A program made the translations under genes and the position numbers. 64,000 bases of DNA, taken from assembly GCA_020634235.1 (NCBI GenBank), contig JACKCB010000001.1, positions 310,001 to 374,000 of the forward strand, given 5' to 3'. Shown here piece by piece: positions 43,596 to 53,277 of the stretch; the stretch's first letter is position 1, and each line of letters starts with the position of its first letter. This DNA is from Ardenticatenaceae bacterium (GTDB lineage Bacteria > Chloroflexota > Anaerolineae > Promineifilales > Promineifilaceae). The notes under the pieces were generated by a model that saw only the letters and a list, made by a program, of their open reading frames with translations, made no database searches and was not told where the DNA came from.

Positions 43596-45893
43596 ATGGA
43601 ATATCAGGACTTTGAGCTTGAACTGAACACCCAGGCCAACGGCGCCCACCGGGTGAGTGTTATCACCTCCCCGGCCGGGGAAGCCCGCCAACCAATCACC
43701 CTGGACCTGGACGACGCGGCCCTGCGGGCGCAGTTGGCACAAATAGAGCAGACGCTGCGCTACCGGGCAAACGTAACCGCAGAGCAACAGCGGGCCAATC
43801 TGGCGGCCGTGAAGGCCTTTGGCGGCGGCCTGTTCGACGCCCTGCTGAACGACAACCTGAAAAGCCTCTACGACCAGAGCCGCCTCATCACCCGGCAGCG
43901 CAGCCAGGGGCTGCGGCTGAAACTGCGGGTCCAATCCCCCCTGCTGGCCACCCTGCCCTGGGAACTGCTGTACGACGCGCGCTTCGATGCCTTTCTCTGC
44001 ACCTCGCGCCAGCTCTCGATTGTGCGCTATGTGGCCCTGCCCCGGCCGGTGCAGTTGCTGGCCACCAGGCCGCCGCTCAATATCCTGGGCATCGTCTCCG
44101 CACCCAAAAACCTGCCCCCGCTGGCGGTGGACCGTGAGAAGCAGCAGCTAGAAGAAGCCCTCAGGCCGCTGCTGGCCAACGGCCTGGCCACCCTGACCTG
44201 GCTGGCCCAACCCAACTGGCGCGCCTTGCTGCGCGCCATGCGCCAGGGTCCGTGGCACGTGCTGCACTACGTTGGGCACAGCGGCTTCGACAAAGCCACC
44301 GACGATGGCTACCTGAGCCTGGAAGACAAAGACGGCAAGGAGGAACGGCTGACCGCCGGCCAACTGGGCACGCTGCTGGCCGACCACGGCGCGCTGCGGC
44401 TGGTGGTCCTAAATTCCTGCCAGGGGGCACGCATTGGCCAGGACATCTACGCCAGCACGGCCACCACCCTGGTGCAGCGCGGCATCCCGGCGGTGATCGG
44501 CATGCAGTATGACATCAGTGACAACGCCGCGCTGGAGTTCGCCCTGACCTTCTACGAGACGCTGGCGGAGAATGTGCCCATCGAGACGGCCCTGGCCGAG
44601 GCCCGCAAAGCCATCAGCCTGGGCGTCGATGAGTCGGCCGAATGGGGGACGGCGGTCTTTTATACCCACGCCCCGCAGAGCATCCTTTTTGACATGCAAA
44701 CCACGCCGCCCGTTGTCGATACGCAGCCATTGGCGCACCTGGCGGAAAGCACGGCGCGTTCCTACGCCGGCGTGGAGCAGATCGACCAGCTCGTCAGCAC
44801 CGTCCGCCACCTCACCCCCAAGCTGCAAAAGCTGCCCGATCCGGCCGCTTACCAGGCCCTCGGGGCCGCCTTCAAGGAAGTTACCGACACGTGGCAGGTC
44901 ACCGAGCAGGCATTTGAACAGGTGTGGCAGTTATACGACGTGGTAGGCGATCTTGGGCGACTGTCCAAACAACTGCTGGGCATTACCAACTACAAGCTGC
45001 AGGGCAAAGTTGACAAGGGACGCGGCCACTGCCACAAAATCGTGGACATCTACCAGTCAGAGATTCGGGACTGGGTCTATGCCAACGGCGAATTGAGCGC
45101 CACCGAGAAGGAGGCCATCGACCAGGTCTTTCTGGTCCTGGGGCGGGCTGATGATGACGTGTTCTACGCCATGGTGCGGGTTGCGGCCCAGATTGAAGCG
45201 ACGGCCGACCAGCTTCTAGGGTTGGTGGAAGATGACCGCGCCGACGAAGCACGCACCGTGGCCAAAGAACTGCGCCGCACGCTCAGCCCACTGCGCACGG
45301 CGGTCAATCGCTCGCTGGTGGTGGTAGAACAGCTCCAGGCTGAGTTTGCCGGTCTGGAACAGGCCGGCCAGGCCGCGAACCTACAAGGAGACAACCCCAT
45401 GGATCAGCCAACGATGTCCAGGATAGCCCTCTATGATCTGATTGAGTCGCGGCACAACGATTCCGAGCTGCGGCAACTTTGCTTCCGCATGGGCGTGAAC
45501 TACGAGGATTTGGGCGGCACCGGCCGGGCGGACAAGATACGGGAGCTGGTGATGTATTGCGAGCGCCATGTTCTCACCGCCCAATTGCAGCAGCAGGCGC
45601 TGGCGCAGCAGCCCCCACGACCGGCCGGGGACACAGCAGCGGTAGAGGCCTGGGTGGCGGCGCTCCAGGGGTGCGCCACCATAGTCAGCCACGAGCGGCG
45701 CAACGACGTAGTGCGCGATTTGCCGCTCTACATTCAGGGCAATATTGAGCGGCGGGCCGCCTTGTACGACGACGTGTACAACATCGCCCGCACCTGTTTG
45801 CAATATGCCGATGGGATGCAGGCCCTGGTCGCCGCCATCCGCAAACGGGAAGGGCCAACCGCGGGCGTGCAGCAGCTTGAAGCGCTGCTGTGA
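43596..45893 (+). CDS. CHAT protease with helical region and EAD1-like/EAD2-like adaptor domains
   Basis: A 765-residue paralogue of the upstream protein. The N-terminal domain (EYQDFELELN...TSPAGEARQ) and CHAT protease align with it without net gaps: His228 (HYVGHSGFD) and Cys275 (VLNSCQGA) fall at identical positions. The FGE module is replaced by a ~260-residue helical, partly coiled-coil stretch (~335-600), then ~607-672 (LYDLIESRHNDSELRQLC, GVNYEDLGG) resembling effector-associated domain 1 and ~680-765 (NDVVRDLP, YNIARTCLQY) resembling effector-associated domain 2. EADs are homotypic adaptors that bring sensors, proteases and effectors together in NTP-dependent conflict systems. Its start lies 175 bp after the FGE gene; the pair is likely one operon. 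Confidence 0.85.
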   Translation: MEYQDFELELNTQANGAHRVSVITSPAGEARQPITLDLDDAALRAQLAQIEQTLRYRANVTAEQQRANLAAVKAFGGGLFDALLNDNLKSLYDQSRLITRQRSQGLRLKLRVQSPLLATLPWELLYDARFDAFLCTSRQLSIVRYVALPRPVQLLATRPPLNILGIVSAPKNLPPLAVDREKQQLEEALRPLLANGLATLTWLAQPNWRALLRAMRQGPWHVLHYVGHSGFDKATDDGYLSLEDKDGKEERLTAGQLGTLLADHGALRLVVLNSCQGARIGQDIYASTATTLVQRGIPAVIGMQYDISDNAALEFALTFYETLAENVPIETALAEARKAISLGVDESAEWGTAVFYTHAPQSILFDMQTTPPVVDTQPLAHLAESTARSYAGVEQIDQLVSTVRHLTPKLQKLPDPAAYQALGAAFKEVTDTWQVTEQAFEQVWQLYDVVGDLGRLSKQLLGITNYKLQGKVDKGRGHCHKIVDIYQSEIRDWVYANGELSATEKEAIDQVFLVLGRADDDVFYAMVRVAAQIEATADQLLGLVEDDRADEARTVAKELRRTLSPLRTAVNRSLVVVEQLQAEFAGLEQAGQAANLQGDNPMDQPTMSRIALYDLIESRHNDSELRQLCFRMGVNYEDLGGTGRADKIRELVMYCERHVLTAQLQQQALAQQPPRPAGDTAAVEAWVAALQGCATIVSHERRNDVVRDLPLYIQGNIERRAALYDDVYNIARTCLQYADGMQALVAAIRKREGPTAGVQQLEALL

Positions 45894-45959
45894 TAGGGTA
45901 GATGGGGGAGTATCCCGGCCGGGAAAGAAAAACAGGCCGCGCAGCACGCACCCGGCCGG

Positions 45960-46018
45960 GCGAGGTCACCGGCGGGCATTGGCTGAACCAGCCAATACCC
46001 AAAGCCCGGTGACCTCGC
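45960..46018. terminator. Bidirectional hairpin between convergent genes
   Basis: Outer arms GCGAGGTCACCGG (45960-45972) and its exact complement at 46006-46018, plus an inner stem TTGGCTG/CAGCCAA (45979-45985/45989-45995) with loop AAC. It sits between the convergent CHAT and giant nuclease genes; with no T-run it may work with Rho or act as a boundary. Confidence 0.65.
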
Positions 46019-46034
46019 CACATTCAGGGGAGCG

Positions 46035-49000
46035 TTAGGTTGTCTGCCCGCTCCGGCGGCGCAGAACGAGAGCCGCCCCAGCCAGCAGGATTAGCAAGAT
46101 AGCAGCCAGCCACAGCGGCGCTGCGGCGGCATTGTCCGAGCCGAAGCTGGTCAGCGACACGTCAGTCGGGTCGCCACGAACGACCGTCGCCGTGTCCATA
46201 GCCTCCACGGTTGGCCCACCAGGAATGTAGGCCGTCCAGGTGGCGGTGTTCACCGTTGTCTGGGTGATGAGGGCGCTGATCTCCAGCCCGGCGGCGACCG
46301 TGTTCACGCTTTCGCCTGGAGCCAGGTCGTAGGCAAAGCCGGTGAAGATGCTGCCCAGTTCGCTGTCTACCAGGTCGTGCAGCGGCAGGGTGTACCCGCC
46401 AGTGTTGGTCACTTCGTAGCAGTAATAGACCACCGTGCCGCCATACCCGGCCGGGATGACAACCGTATCCGTGGTCGCACAAACACCCGCATCCAGCCCC
46501 ACCGTCTTGGCCAAACTGATGCCGGCCGGCAGCACTGTGACCGTCGCGGTCGCCTCGGCCGTGGCCACATCGCTCGACCCGACGTTGTAAGCCGTCCAGG
46601 TGGCCGTGTTGACCGTGGTAGCGTCGATGGTGGCGCTGATAGTCAGCCCGGCGGCCACCGTGTCCACACTCGCCCCGGGGACCAGGCTGTAAGCCAGCCC
46701 GGTGAAGATGGTACCCAGTTGGTCATCGTCCAGGTCATGCAGGGCCAGGGTGATGTTGCCGGTGTTGGTCACCGTGTAGCAGTAGTAGACCGTGGTACCG
46801 GCGGAGACTTCGATATTGCTTGTGGCCGCGCAAACGCCCGGCGCCAGCCCCACCGTCTTGGCCAGCTCGATGGCCGGCTGGTTGGGGATAACATTCACAG
46901 TCGCCGTCGCCTGAGCCACAGCCACATCGCCGGGGCCGGCGTTGTAAGCCGTCCAGGTGCCTGTGTTGGTCGTGGTAGCGTTGATCACGGCCGAGATCGT
47001 CAGCCCGGCGGCCACAGTGTCCACACTCGCCCCGGGAGCCAGGTAATAAGCCAGACCGGTGAAGATGGTGCCCAGTTGGTCATCACCCAGGTCATGCAAG
47101 GCCAGGGTGATGTTGCCGGTGTTGGTCACCGTGTAACAGTAGTAAACCGTGGTCCCGGCAAGGACATCGATGCTGCTGGTAGCCGCACAAACGCCCGGCG
47201 CCAGCCCCACCGTCTTAACCAGCTCGATGGCCGGCTGGCGGGGCACAACATTCACGGTGGCCGTCGCCTGGGCCGTAACCACATTGGCCGGGCCGGGGTT
47301 GTAGGCCGTCCAGGTGGCCGTGTTGGTCGTGGTCACGTTCATCACGGCGCTGATCGTCAGCCCGGCGGCTACCGTGTCCACACTGGCTCCGGGGGCCAGG
47401 TAATAGGCCAGGCCAGTGAAGATGGTGCCCAGTTGGTCATCATCCAGGTCGTGCAGGGTCAGGGTTACACTGCCAACGTTGGTGACCTCGTAGCAGTAGT
47501 AGACGGTGGTGCCCTCCAGGACGGTGATGTTGCTGCTGCTGGCACAGGTGCCAGGATCCAGGCCAACCGTCTTGTTGACGGTGATGGCTGGTTCCTGAAC
47601 CATCATGGAGACAGGCACAATCACCAGGTCGGTGCCAGCGCCTGGTCCGGGATCGGGGTCATTGCTGCTGATGCACAGGTTGGCCGTGTACAGGCCGTTG
47701 GTCAGCCCGGTGGAGTCGGTAGTGACATTCACGCCAACTGCACCCCCGGCCGGGACAGTGCCGGTAATCGGATCGGTCGACAGCCAGGGCACGTCGGCCA
47801 GGTTGCTGCAGCCGTCGCCCAGAACCACGAGTTCAATGTACTGGCCACTGACCCCGCTGATCTTCGTGTCGACCAGGTTACCGCTGCGGTCAATCTCGTG
47901 TACACCGCTGCCGTTGGTGGTCAGGATGTTGCCATTGGGCAGCTCGTAGGCACCGCGATAACCACCCAGGGCAGCCGGATCATAGACGCCAACCAGCGCC
48001 CCGGCCGGGGTGAGTTCAACCACCCCTTCCTGCGTGCCGCCGAAGTTGCCAATGAGCACGTTGCCGTTGGCCGCTTCCGTCACCTGCTGCGGGAAGTTGT
48101 TAATGCCCGCCAGGCTGGCGATAAAGGCCCCGGTCAAGTCATAGCGCAAGACGTTGTCGCTGTTGATGCTGCCTACCAACCAGTCGGCGGCCCGCGGGTA
48201 AAGATCGAAGGGGCCATCCAGGCCACCAGAACCGATGGCGATGAAGTTGCCCAGGTAGTTACCGGCTGTGTCGAATTCGGCCACAGAGTCCTGGTTGGCA
48301 CCGCCGGTAACAGTCACCAGCAGGTGACCGTTAGGCAGCAGGTCGATGCCGACGATGTTGTCCAGGATGGCGTTGTTCACGCCCCCGGCCGGGGCGAAGA
48401 CGCCCAGGTAGTTGCCGTTCAGGTCATATTCCTGAACCACGTCGTCAAGCTGGTCGGCCACCAGGATGCTGTTGCCGCCAGCGCTGAGGATGGCGTTCTT
48501 AGGCGTCGACAGGTTGGTGGGATCGGCCGGGATGAAGTCAGCATCCACCAGGTTACCGGTGATGGGGTCGAAGGCCATAACCCGGTCAGCCGTCGAGTCG
48601 GGCACCAGCAGCAGGCCGGTGCTCATCAGCAGCCGGCGGGCCAGGGCGTGGGCGGCCGGGTCGGGCGGGCCGGCCACAACGGTCGCGCCAGTTTCCTCAC
48701 CGCTCATTTCGGCAGCCATCGTCGCCGCAGAATCAACCGGTAATGGCGCAGGTCCAGTCCCGGCCGGGGGCACCACCAGCGGCTCCTCATCAATCTGCCA
48801 GTCCAGCGGGTCGCTGCCGGTATTGCTAATGGTCAGCGTATGGACAACCTGCGTGTTGGCCGGTTGGCTGGCACTCAGACTAAGCGGATCGACCTCGATT
48901 TCCGGCCCTTGCAGGCTCAGGCCAATGACCACCGGGTCATGGTCGGAGGCCCGGTATGGCCCGCTGTCGTAAAGGCTGATAATCTGGCCGGGCGATTTGA

Positions 49001-52000
49001 ACTCCTCGTTGTAATCCAGGATGATCGGCTCGTCGGCATTGATGTGCCAGGCAGCCGCCCCACTAACCTGGGGGGTCATGCTGGGGCTGGCCAGCCCATG
49101 ATCCAGGTAACCGGCCTGGGCATCGAAGACGTAAGAGTAAGCATTGGGGCCACCAAAAAGGCTAACCAGGTTGGTGTAACCGGCATTTTTGATAGCCGTG
49201 ATCGGGTCTTCCATGGCGTAGGAGTTGAGGTCACCGATAATCAGGGCGTCGCTGTCACCGCTGCCCGTGGGGTCACTGGCCAGCCAGTTGACCAGGGCCG
49301 TGGCCCCGGCCACGCGGGCCGGGTTCCAGCAGCTCTGGCCGTCCCCCTGATCCGCGTTGGGATCCAGCGGGTCGGCCGGGCAACTGCCCTTGGACTTCAG
49401 GTGGTTGACGGCCACGGTGAAGCGCAGACCGGTGGCGTTTTCCTCAAACGTCTGGGCCAGCACCGGCCGGTGCAGGGTATCCACAAAAGACGGGTCCACG
49501 CTGCTGTCCAGGATGGCGAAAGCACCCACCGGGGTAACATTGGCCGGCTGGTAAATCAGCCCCACGCGAATCGCGTCGCCGCCAATGACGCCCGTGTCAA
49601 TGAAAGCGTAGGTGCCCGCCCCAACAACGGCATTAAGGCCATTGACCAGGTCTTGCAGCGGCTCCACGCCGGTGGTGTTCTCCATCTCCATCAAGCCAAC
49701 GACATCAGCATCCAGCTCAGCGAGGGCACTGATGATCTTGTCCCGCTGCCGGGTGAACTCGCTGGCCGAATCGGCCCCACGGCAGTCCTGGTCCAGGTTC
49801 GGGCCGCAGATGGCCGCGCCGCTATCCAGGGTCAGGAAGTAGTTGAGCACGTTGAAGCTGGCCACATGCACGCTGCCGGGAACGGCCGGCGGCACGGGCC
49901 GGGCATTAGACGGGGTAAAAGCCACCGCCCCAAAGGGATGGATCCGGTAAGCATCGGTTCCGGTCCAGCCGGAGAAACTCTCGGTCAGGACCCCCAGCAC
50001 GCCGGTGACCGTATCGGCCCCGCGCAGGGTGTCCAGGGCGGTCAGGCCGGTGGGCGCCGGATGGATGATGGGGTCGGGGTTCTGGAGGGTGCTGCCGTCG
50101 TCCAGGATGATCTGGTTCAGGTCGTTGGCCTGCTGCAAAGCGATGGCCGGCGCGCCGGGCAGCACAACGTTGGTCGGCTGCATCAACCGGTCTCCGGAAG
50201 AGAGGCTGACCAGGCCACCACGTCCCAGGCTGTAGTTCTCAGTGACGTACAGCGTCTGGGGCAGGCTAACCAGCATCCCTTCCAGCCGTTCGGGGAAGAC
50301 GCCGTCTGGCAGGGGCAGGGTTAGAATTTCGGCCGTGGGCATGGGCACGCCTGGGCAAAGCTGGACGCTGCTGATGGCGTTAAGCTGGGTCAGGTTGAAA
50401 TACTCACTGACCGTGCCGCTAATCCGCACCCGGTCATTGACATTGACATCCACGCCGCCCACGTTGAAGTAGTTGTCGTAGATGAAGATCCCTTCCGAGG
50501 TCAGCGGGTCTCCATCGAAATCGGCATCGTCCTCTTGCAGGTAGAAACCGCGAATGGTGGAGACAGCCTGGAAGTCGGCCACGACCACGCCTTCCACAGA
50601 AACCACGCTGCCCACGATGGGGCTGGCCAGGCCGGGACCCTGGACTTCGTGTACCAGGGTTGCCGGCGCGCCGCAGACATCCAGGCAGCCGGCAAAGGGG
50701 GTGCCATCGACCTTGGTGCCAGGAGAGAAGTTGGCTTCACCTGAGCCGGTGGCCGTGCTGTGCAGGACCAGCGGATCTGGCCCGGTGATATCCGGGTCGC
50801 GCGTGAGGGATTGGTTCAGATTGCCCTCGCTGCCATAGGTGTAGCTAACGACGTCGACAAAGCCGTCATTGAGCGTCACCGTATCACCGCTGTCTACCAG
50901 GCCCAGAGCGCCACTGCTGGCCGTCTGGACTACGCTGTAGCCAAAGGTGCCGGTAGGGGTGCCGCCGCCAAAAATGACAATGCTGCAATTGTCGGGGATG
51001 ATGGTTCTCTGGGGGAAGGTATGGACCACGCCAGCAGCATTGGACAGGGTCCAGCCGGAAACATCCACCGGGCCGCCCGAGCTGTTGACGAGTTCGACAA
51101 ACTCGTCATCGCTGGCGCTAACCACGCCGTCGCCGTTGGCATCGCCGAGTGTGGCGTCAGGATCGGCATGGATTTCGTTGATGACCATGGCCGGGGGCAG
51201 CACGCCGTTGCTGGCGCCCAGGGTGCAAGGCCAGTCGAAGAGGGTGATGTCGCCGCCGGAGGTAACCCAGTTGAAGCCGTTGTTGGGACCGGCCGCGTCG
51301 GGTACGCGAGCGATGCAGTTGTCGACAAATGGCCCGCTGGTGTAACCCAACTGGTCGATGCGTTCCCGGCCGGCGTTGAAGAGGTAAGCGACGTCGGTGC
51401 CGCCGAAGTCCGAGCCGGTGCTGCCTTCGGTGGTCCAGTCGACCAGCTCCTCGATAGCCAGCCAGCCATTGGCCGGCACAATTAGCCCGGCGTTGAGGAT
51501 GGCCACATCGTCGCCATCGCTGATGAACCAGCCGGAGACGTCTACGGGCACGCCGCTGGGGTTGTACAGCTCGACGAAGTCATTGCCGGCGGCCGGGAAG
51601 ATGTCTAGCTCGTTGATAATGAGGGAGCTGCCCAGGACAACGGCCGGGGCGTCGTTGGCGGTGCCCTGGGTGGGCGAAACGTCCAGGTTCCAGTCGGCGG
51701 CGTCATCGCCAGTGTCTACGCCGTCCACCGGCCGGGCGGCCGAGTACTGTGGCGCGCCGGTTGCAAAGGGGGCCAGCGGGGCAGCGCCCACGGTGCCATA
51801 ACCAACCCGGTCTATTTCGTTGTGGACGTCGTCGCAGAGAATGACAAAGTCGCCGTCATTGGACAGGCTGAAGTTGTCTCCGGGCGCACCACTGAGGACC
51901 ACAAAGAATTCGCCGGGGTTGATAACCGTGGCCGGAATGGTTGTGGCTGGCGCGCCGCAGGCGGTGTCGGTTACGTACCAGCCGGCCAAATCCTGGGCCA

Positions 52001-52931
52001 GGGTGCCGCCGTTGTACAACTCTACCCACTCGGTGCCTTTGGGCACAAATTCGTTGACAACCATGCGCGAGGTGGGCACAGCGCTACAGTAGCCGGGGTT
52101 GGGGGCAGTGTAGGCGGCGTCCCAGGTGGTGGTAATTAGCTCGGTGGTTTCGTCGTCACCGGTGATGCCGTTGCCACCGCCGGTTGTTTCATTGCCGGCC
52201 TCCAGGCTAAGGCGCTTGGTGGAGACGCCAAAGCCGGGGTCGCTGGCCTGCTGGGGCATGGTCCAGGCATCGGCCAGGTAGGGGGTGGCGATAACGTCAG
52301 CGTCGGGGCCGTCCACCGCGATGGCGGTTTTGTTGGCGATGTCGTTGGTGCTGCTGGGCGTGCCCAGGTTGGTCATGTCTACATCGTCCACCAGGTCAGT
52401 GCTGCCGTCCCAGTGGAAGATGACGGCGTTTTCGCCGGCGTTGGTCAGGCCGGCGGTGGCTCCGATGGAGCCGGCGAAGGGGGCCAGCATGTCGGGTGTG
52501 CCGGGGTCATCGCCCAGCAGCTCGAAGTCGGCGGCGAAGCCGAAGGTGGTCTGGAAGCCGCTGCCGGAAAAGGCGATGACCAGGACTCCTTTGGCGGGGA
52601 TAGTCGCCCCGGCCGGGAAGCGGGCGATGAAGTCGCTGCTGTCCAGCACGGGAGCCGGGCCGGCGCCAAACTGGCCGGGCAGCAAAGCGTAATCTTCGTC
52701 ATCGGACAGGTAATAGTCGGTCAGGTCTACGGCCGAATTGGTGGGATTGGCAATTTCGATGAACTCATCGCTGGTGGGGGTCAATACCGCTTCGCACAGC
52801 AAGAGGTGGTCATCGGTCAGGGGAGTATCTGGTGGCTGATCGGCGCTGACGGCCGGAGAAAGAAGGGCCAGCATCAGGCCACAAAGGATCAGGCATACCA
52901 ACAGGATTGAAGTCTTGCGAGAGAGGGTCAT
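46035..52931 (-). CDS. Giant secreted multidomain nuclease with lamin-tail, EEP, propeller and repeat domains
   Basis: A 2298-residue surface protein. ATG 52931 has AAGGAG upstream and starts a signal peptide (~1-30). In order: at least four lamin-tail domains (e.g. MVVNEFVPKGTEWVELYNGG, LIINELDIFPAAGNDFVELY), an OB-like region (~830-960), an exonuclease/endonuclease/phosphatase domain with VASFNVLNYF, VVGLMEMENT, VNHLKSKG, GDLNSY and SDHDPVV (metal and catalytic residues present), a beta-sandwich, an NHL-like propeller, four ~118-aa repeats with TVYYCY, and a final transmembrane anchor (WLAAILLILLAGAAL) with RRR. The first half resembles ExeM/NucH-type extracellular DNases. Likely role: extracellular DNA degradation or matrix remodelling at the cell surface. 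Confidence 0.88.
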   Translation of the reverse strand: MTLSRKTSILLVCLILCGLMLALLSPAVSADQPPDTPLTDDHLLLCEAVLTPTSDEFIEIANPTNSAVDLTDYYLSDDEDYALLPGQFGAGPAPVLDSSDFIARFPAGATIPAKGVLVIAFSGSGFQTTFGFAADFELLGDDPGTPDMLAPFAGSIGATAGLTNAGENAVIFHWDGSTDLVDDVDMTNLGTPSSTNDIANKTAIAVDGPDADVIATPYLADAWTMPQQASDPGFGVSTKRLSLEAGNETTGGGNGITGDDETTELITTTWDAAYTAPNPGYCSAVPTSRMVVNEFVPKGTEWVELYNGGTLAQDLAGWYVTDTACGAPATTIPATVINPGEFFVVLSGAPGDNFSLSNDGDFVILCDDVHNEIDRVGYGTVGAAPLAPFATGAPQYSAARPVDGVDTGDDAADWNLDVSPTQGTANDAPAVVLGSSLIINELDIFPAAGNDFVELYNPSGVPVDVSGWFISDGDDVAILNAGLIVPANGWLAIEELVDWTTEGSTGSDFGGTDVAYLFNAGRERIDQLGYTSGPFVDNCIARVPDAAGPNNGFNWVTSGGDITLFDWPCTLGASNGVLPPAMVINEIHADPDATLGDANGDGVVSASDDEFVELVNSSGGPVDVSGWTLSNAAGVVHTFPQRTIIPDNCSIVIFGGGTPTGTFGYSVVQTASSGALGLVDSGDTVTLNDGFVDVVSYTYGSEGNLNQSLTRDPDITGPDPLVLHSTATGSGEANFSPGTKVDGTPFAGCLDVCGAPATLVHEVQGPGLASPIVGSVVSVEGVVVADFQAVSTIRGFYLQEDDADFDGDPLTSEGIFIYDNYFNVGGVDVNVNDRVRISGTVSEYFNLTQLNAISSVQLCPGVPMPTAEILTLPLPDGVFPERLEGMLVSLPQTLYVTENYSLGRGGLVSLSSGDRLMQPTNVVLPGAPAIALQQANDLNQIILDDGSTLQNPDPIIHPAPTGLTALDTLRGADTVTGVLGVLTESFSGWTGTDAYRIHPFGAVAFTPSNARPVPPAVPGSVHVASFNVLNYFLTLDSGAAICGPNLDQDCRGADSASEFTRQRDKIISALAELDADVVGLMEMENTTGVEPLQDLVNGLNAVVGAGTYAFIDTGVIGGDAIRVGLIYQPANVTPVGAFAILDSSVDPSFVDTLHRPVLAQTFEENATGLRFTVAVNHLKSKGSCPADPLDPNADQGDGQSCWNPARVAGATALVNWLASDPTGSGDSDALIIGDLNSYAMEDPITAIKNAGYTNLVSLFGGPNAYSYVFDAQAGYLDHGLASPSMTPQVSGAAAWHINADEPIILDYNEEFKSPGQIISLYDSGPYRASDHDPVVIGLSLQGPEIEVDPLSLSASQPANTQVVHTLTISNTGSDPLDWQIDEEPLVVPPAGTGPAPLPVDSAATMAAEMSGEETGATVVAGPPDPAAHALARRLLMSTGLLLVPDSTADRVMAFDPITGNLVDADFIPADPTNLSTPKNAILSAGGNSILVADQLDDVVQEYDLNGNYLGVFAPAGGVNNAILDNIVGIDLLPNGHLLVTVTGGANQDSVAEFDTAGNYLGNFIAIGSGGLDGPFDLYPRAADWLVGSINSDNVLRYDLTGAFIASLAGINNFPQQVTEAANGNVLIGNFGGTQEGVVELTPAGALVGVYDPAALGGYRGAYELPNGNILTTNGSGVHEIDRSGNLVDTKISGVSGQYIELVVLGDGCSNLADVPWLSTDPITGTVPAGGAVGVNVTTDSTGLTNGLYTANLCISSNDPDPGPGAGTDLVIVPVSMMVQEPAITVNKTVGLDPGTCASSSNITVLEGTTVYYCYEVTNVGSVTLTLHDLDDDQLGTIFTGLAYYLAPGASVDTVAAGLTISAVMNVTTTNTATWTAYNPGPANVVTAQATATVNVVPRQPAIELVKTVGLAPGVCAATSSIDVLAGTTVYYCYTVTNTGNITLALHDLGDDQLGTIFTGLAYYLAPGASVDTVAAGLTISAVINATTTNTGTWTAYNAGPGDVAVAQATATVNVIPNQPAIELAKTVGLAPGVCAATSNIEVSAGTTVYYCYTVTNTGNITLALHDLDDDQLGTIFTGLAYSLVPGASVDTVAAGLTISATIDATTVNTATWTAYNVGSSDVATAEATATVTVLPAGISLAKTVGLDAGVCATTDTVVIPAGYGGTVVYYCYEVTNTGGYTLPLHDLVDSELGSIFTGFAYDLAPGESVNTVAAGLEISALITQTTVNTATWTAYIPGGPTVEAMDTATVVRGDPTDVSLTSFGSDNAAAAPLWLAAILLILLAGAALVLRRRSGQTT
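46190..47595 (-). repeat. Four tandem ~355-bp coding repeats in giant nuclease
   Basis: Within the giant gene, four units begin near 47590, 47235, 46880 and 46527 (minus strand), each ~351-358 bp (about 118 codons). They share K-TVGL-PGxC, TTVYYCY-VTN, LHDL-D-LG-IFTGLAY, PGASVDTVAAGLTIS and NTATWTAYN blocks. The first three are very alike at DNA level, so they arose recently; the last is more diverged. They look like DUF11/CARDB-type stalk domains. Confidence 0.85.
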
Positions 52932-53277
52932 GGTCTTACTCCTTTTTGTTGGGAACGAACTGCCAGGAATTGGACGAGGTCCAGGCCAAATGGGGAGGGA
53001 TGGGGGATGGTGGCTGCGAAATGAATCAGGCAGGTACGGACAGCGTGGTCCGTGGCAGCGCAAGCTAGCGCAGGGGAGTGGCCTGACTTCCTGTTAGCCC
53101 CATCTTTGTCCGCATTACTTATTCCCCGAGGATGTTACCGGCTAAAGAACAACACTATGGCAAATATGATAGCATACCCGCGCGAAAACTAGTAGGGCGA
53201 TCGGCCAAGTGGCGGGTGGGAGCAAGCCCCGGCCGGGGTCAACCCCTTGCATAGCAGATACTGCCGGCGCCGCGGTC
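52932..53277. other. 346-bp upstream region of giant nuclease gene
   Basis: No gene seen. Contains the AAGGAG ribosome site of the nuclease and an AT-rich patch around 53140-53195 that probably holds its promoter (a TATCAT-like box on the minus strand), plus one CCGGCCGG motif near 53230. GCCGCGGTC at 53269-53277 is the left target duplication of the MITE. Confidence 0.45.

Noticed and set aside
46377..48743. 788-aa plus-strand ORF opposite the giant nuclease
   Set aside because: Its repeats mirror the coding repeats on the other strand and it has no recognisable domain.
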